A DNA stretch of 7,147 nt, taken from Gammaproteobacteria bacterium. Lineage in GTDB: Bacteria; Pseudomonadota; Gammaproteobacteria; Steroidobacterales; Steroidobacteraceae. Shown here piece by piece: positions 6,071 to 7,147 of the stretch (positions are counted from its first letter, which is position 1; each line of letters starts with the position of its first letter). The notes below the pieces were generated by a model. The model worked only from the letters and a program-made list of their open reading frames with translations, ran no database searches and was not told the DNA's origin. The translations under genes were made by a program, and so were the position numbers. The stretch spans positions 1-7,147 of the forward strand of contig JASHVF010000162.1 in the NCBI GenBank assembly GCA_030039615.1. The letters run 5' to 3'.

Positions 6071-6184
6071 TGGCCAGGCCGCGCCTGCCATACGGGCAAG
6101 CGCGTACACGATGCGCAAGCGCTTATGCACTTTCCACGATGCGTACGCCGGCGGTCGCCGGTTACCATCGAGTACAGTGCACTG
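6071..6184. promoter_or_regulatory. Repeat-rich divergent promoter region
   Basis: This is the space between the small minus-strand gene and the second usp gene. It packs several short repeats: an inverted repeat with one bulge (6071-6090), direct repeats GCAAGCGC (6096-6103 and 6115-6122) and CACGATGCG (6107-6115 and 6135-6143), GCGTAC twice (6102-6107 and 6141-6146), an 18-bp imperfect palindrome centred on AAGCGCTT (6112-6129), CCGGCG-GT-CGCCGG (6148-6161), and the perfect palindrome CAGTGCACTG (6175-6184). They suggest regulator-binding sites. No clear -35/-10 pair or FNR consensus could be assigned, so the promoters themselves are not placed. Confidence 0.4.
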
Positions 6185-6198
6185 ATGCGGGGCTCATC

Positions 6199-7147
6199 AT
6201 GACCAGGTCCATCCGCCGCATTCTGGTTGCGATTCGCGACCTGCGGCTCGCTCCCAGAAGCGAGCTTCATAAGGCGAGCGCGCTCGCACAGGCGGCGGGA
6301 GCCAGCCTCGAGCTGTTCCACGCCATCGATGTGCCGGATCCCGGTGCGGGCTGGCCGGAGAGCAGGACCGCCGCAGCGGTCGACAAGCAGCGCGCGTCGA
6401 TCGCTGCGCACGCGCGTCGACGGCTCGAGCAGTTCGCGCGCGATGAGTCCTTCCGCGGGCTCAAAGTGAGCTGCACCGCGAGCTGGGACTACCCGGCGCA
6501 CGAGGCCATCGTACGGCGCGCGCTCGAGACGCGCGCGGACCTCGTAGTTGGCCTGGTACGCCATCACCTGCCCGGCGCGCGGCTGCTGCTCAGGAACACG
6601 GACTGGGAGCTGATCCGTCAGTGTCCGGTACCGCTGCTGCTCGTCAAGACCGGTCGCCCCTACAGGAATCCCGCGATCGTCGCGGCGGTCGATCCCTTCC
6701 ATGCCCGCCCGGGCCGGCTTGACCGGGGGCTGCTCAAAGCGGCGGGCGGCTTCGCTCGGCTGCTGCGCGGAGAGGTATACGCTTTTCACGCCTATATGCC
6801 GCTCGTCGACGTCGCGACGATGTCATTCGGAGCCGCGCCGCTCGTCACGCTGCCGCCGGAGCTCGAGGAGGCCCACGCACGGCAGATCGCACGCGCGATC
6901 GACAAGCTCGCCGATGCTGCGGCCATTCCCCGCAGCCGGCGCCTGATTCACATGGGCGACGTCGCAGGAGAGCTGCGCGCGGTGGTGCGCGATACGCGCG
7001 CCGGACTCGTGGTGATGGGCGCGGTCTCGCGCTCGGGCCTGGCACGGTTGTTCGTCGGCAATACGGCCGAGCGGGTGCTCGACAAGCTCGACTGCGACGT
7101 GCTGGTGATCAAGCCGGCGGGCTTCAAATCGAAGGTGGAACGGCGCG
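6199..7147 (+). CDS. Second two-domain universal stress protein, UspE-like (partial, runs off right edge)
   Basis: The frame stays open from the ATG at 6199 to the window edge, giving 316 complete codons without a stop. By comparison with the first usp product it lacks only a short C-terminal tail. It opens with TRSIRRILVAIRD and has two UspA-type domains. It shares many blocks with its paralogue at 4788-5774: WDYPAHEAIVRRA, DWELIRQCPVPLLLVK, GRPYRNP, AAVDP and GNTAERVLDKLDCDVLVIKP. The C-terminal loop is G274-A-V-S-x9-G-N, with the same Ser replacing the second glycine of the classic ATP-binding motif. The start has only a modest GGGG (6189-6192) six bases upstream, and no better in-frame ATG lies nearby. 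The two genes look like a local duplication, now separated by the small minus-strand gene. The role is presumably stress or low-oxygen survival, inferred from UspE homology. Confidence 0.9.
   Translation, partial: MTRSIRRILVAIRDLRLAPRSELHKASALAQAAGASLELFHAIDVPDPGAGWPESRTAAAVDKQRASIAAHARRRLEQFARDESFRGLKVSCTASWDYPAHEAIVRRALETRADLVVGLVRHHLPGARLLLRNTDWELIRQCPVPLLLVKTGRPYRNPAIVAAVDPFHARPGRLDRGLLKAAGGFARLLRGEVYAFHAYMPLVDVATMSFGAAPLVTLPPELEEAHARQIARAIDKLADAAAIPRSRRLIHMGDVAGELRAVVRDTRAGLVVMGAVSRSGLARLFVGNTAERVLDKLDCDVLVIKPAGFKSKVERR

Noticed and set aside
5710..6789. 359-residue minus-strand open frame spanning the usp gap and the second usp gene
   Set aside because: It overlaps the second usp gene antisense and lacks a convincing start site. 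The small gene at 5829-6038 in another frame has a far better ribosome-binding site.

Overview
The window is GC-rich (about two thirds G+C by eye). It is densely packed with genes that have strong third-position GC bias, conventional Shine-Dalgarno sites and short intergenic gaps. The gene content (HemN, a Pat-type GNAT domain, a diheme cytochrome c4, UspE-type tandem universal stress proteins, Hsp20) points to a proteobacterium, most likely a free-living gamma- or betaproteobacterium with respiratory flexibility. This placement is an inference from families. No rRNA, tRNA, CRISPR array, insertion sequence or phage gene was seen.

Layout: (1) 49-489 (+) is a complete Hsp20 small heat-shock protein, closed by a clear intrinsic terminator at 506-541. 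(2) 554-1960 (+) is hemN, the oxygen-independent coproporphyrinogen III dehydrogenase. Its ribosome-binding site starts right after the terminator U-tract. (3) 1985-2551 (-) is a stand-alone GNAT acetyltransferase, convergent with hemN. (4) A 144-bp divergent promoter region holds a perfect 14-bp palindrome. (5) 2696-5774 (+) is a three-gene operon: a secreted single-heme cytochrome fused to a predicted 16-strand beta-barrel (Cyc2-like), a diheme cytochrome c4, and a two-domain universal stress protein. (6) 5829-6038 (-) is a short unannotated-looking gene with a near-perfect ribosome-binding site. (7) A repeat-rich divergent promoter region lies at 6039-6198. (8) 6199 to the right edge (+) is a second two-domain universal stress protein, paralogous to the first and still open at base 7147.

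The most interesting unit is the operon in (5). A heme at the N-terminus of an outer-membrane barrel followed by a periplasmic c4 cytochrome has the layout of an outer-membrane electron conduit. It resembles the cyc2-cyc1 pair of iron oxidisers, although the heme-proximal sequence differs from my recollection of classical Cyc2, so the electron donor or acceptor is open. The surrounding genes (oxygen-independent heme synthesis, UspE-like proteins, a Pat-type acetyltransferase, small chaperone) fit a low-oxygen or stress island. I could not find a convincing FNR/ANR box to prove shared control.
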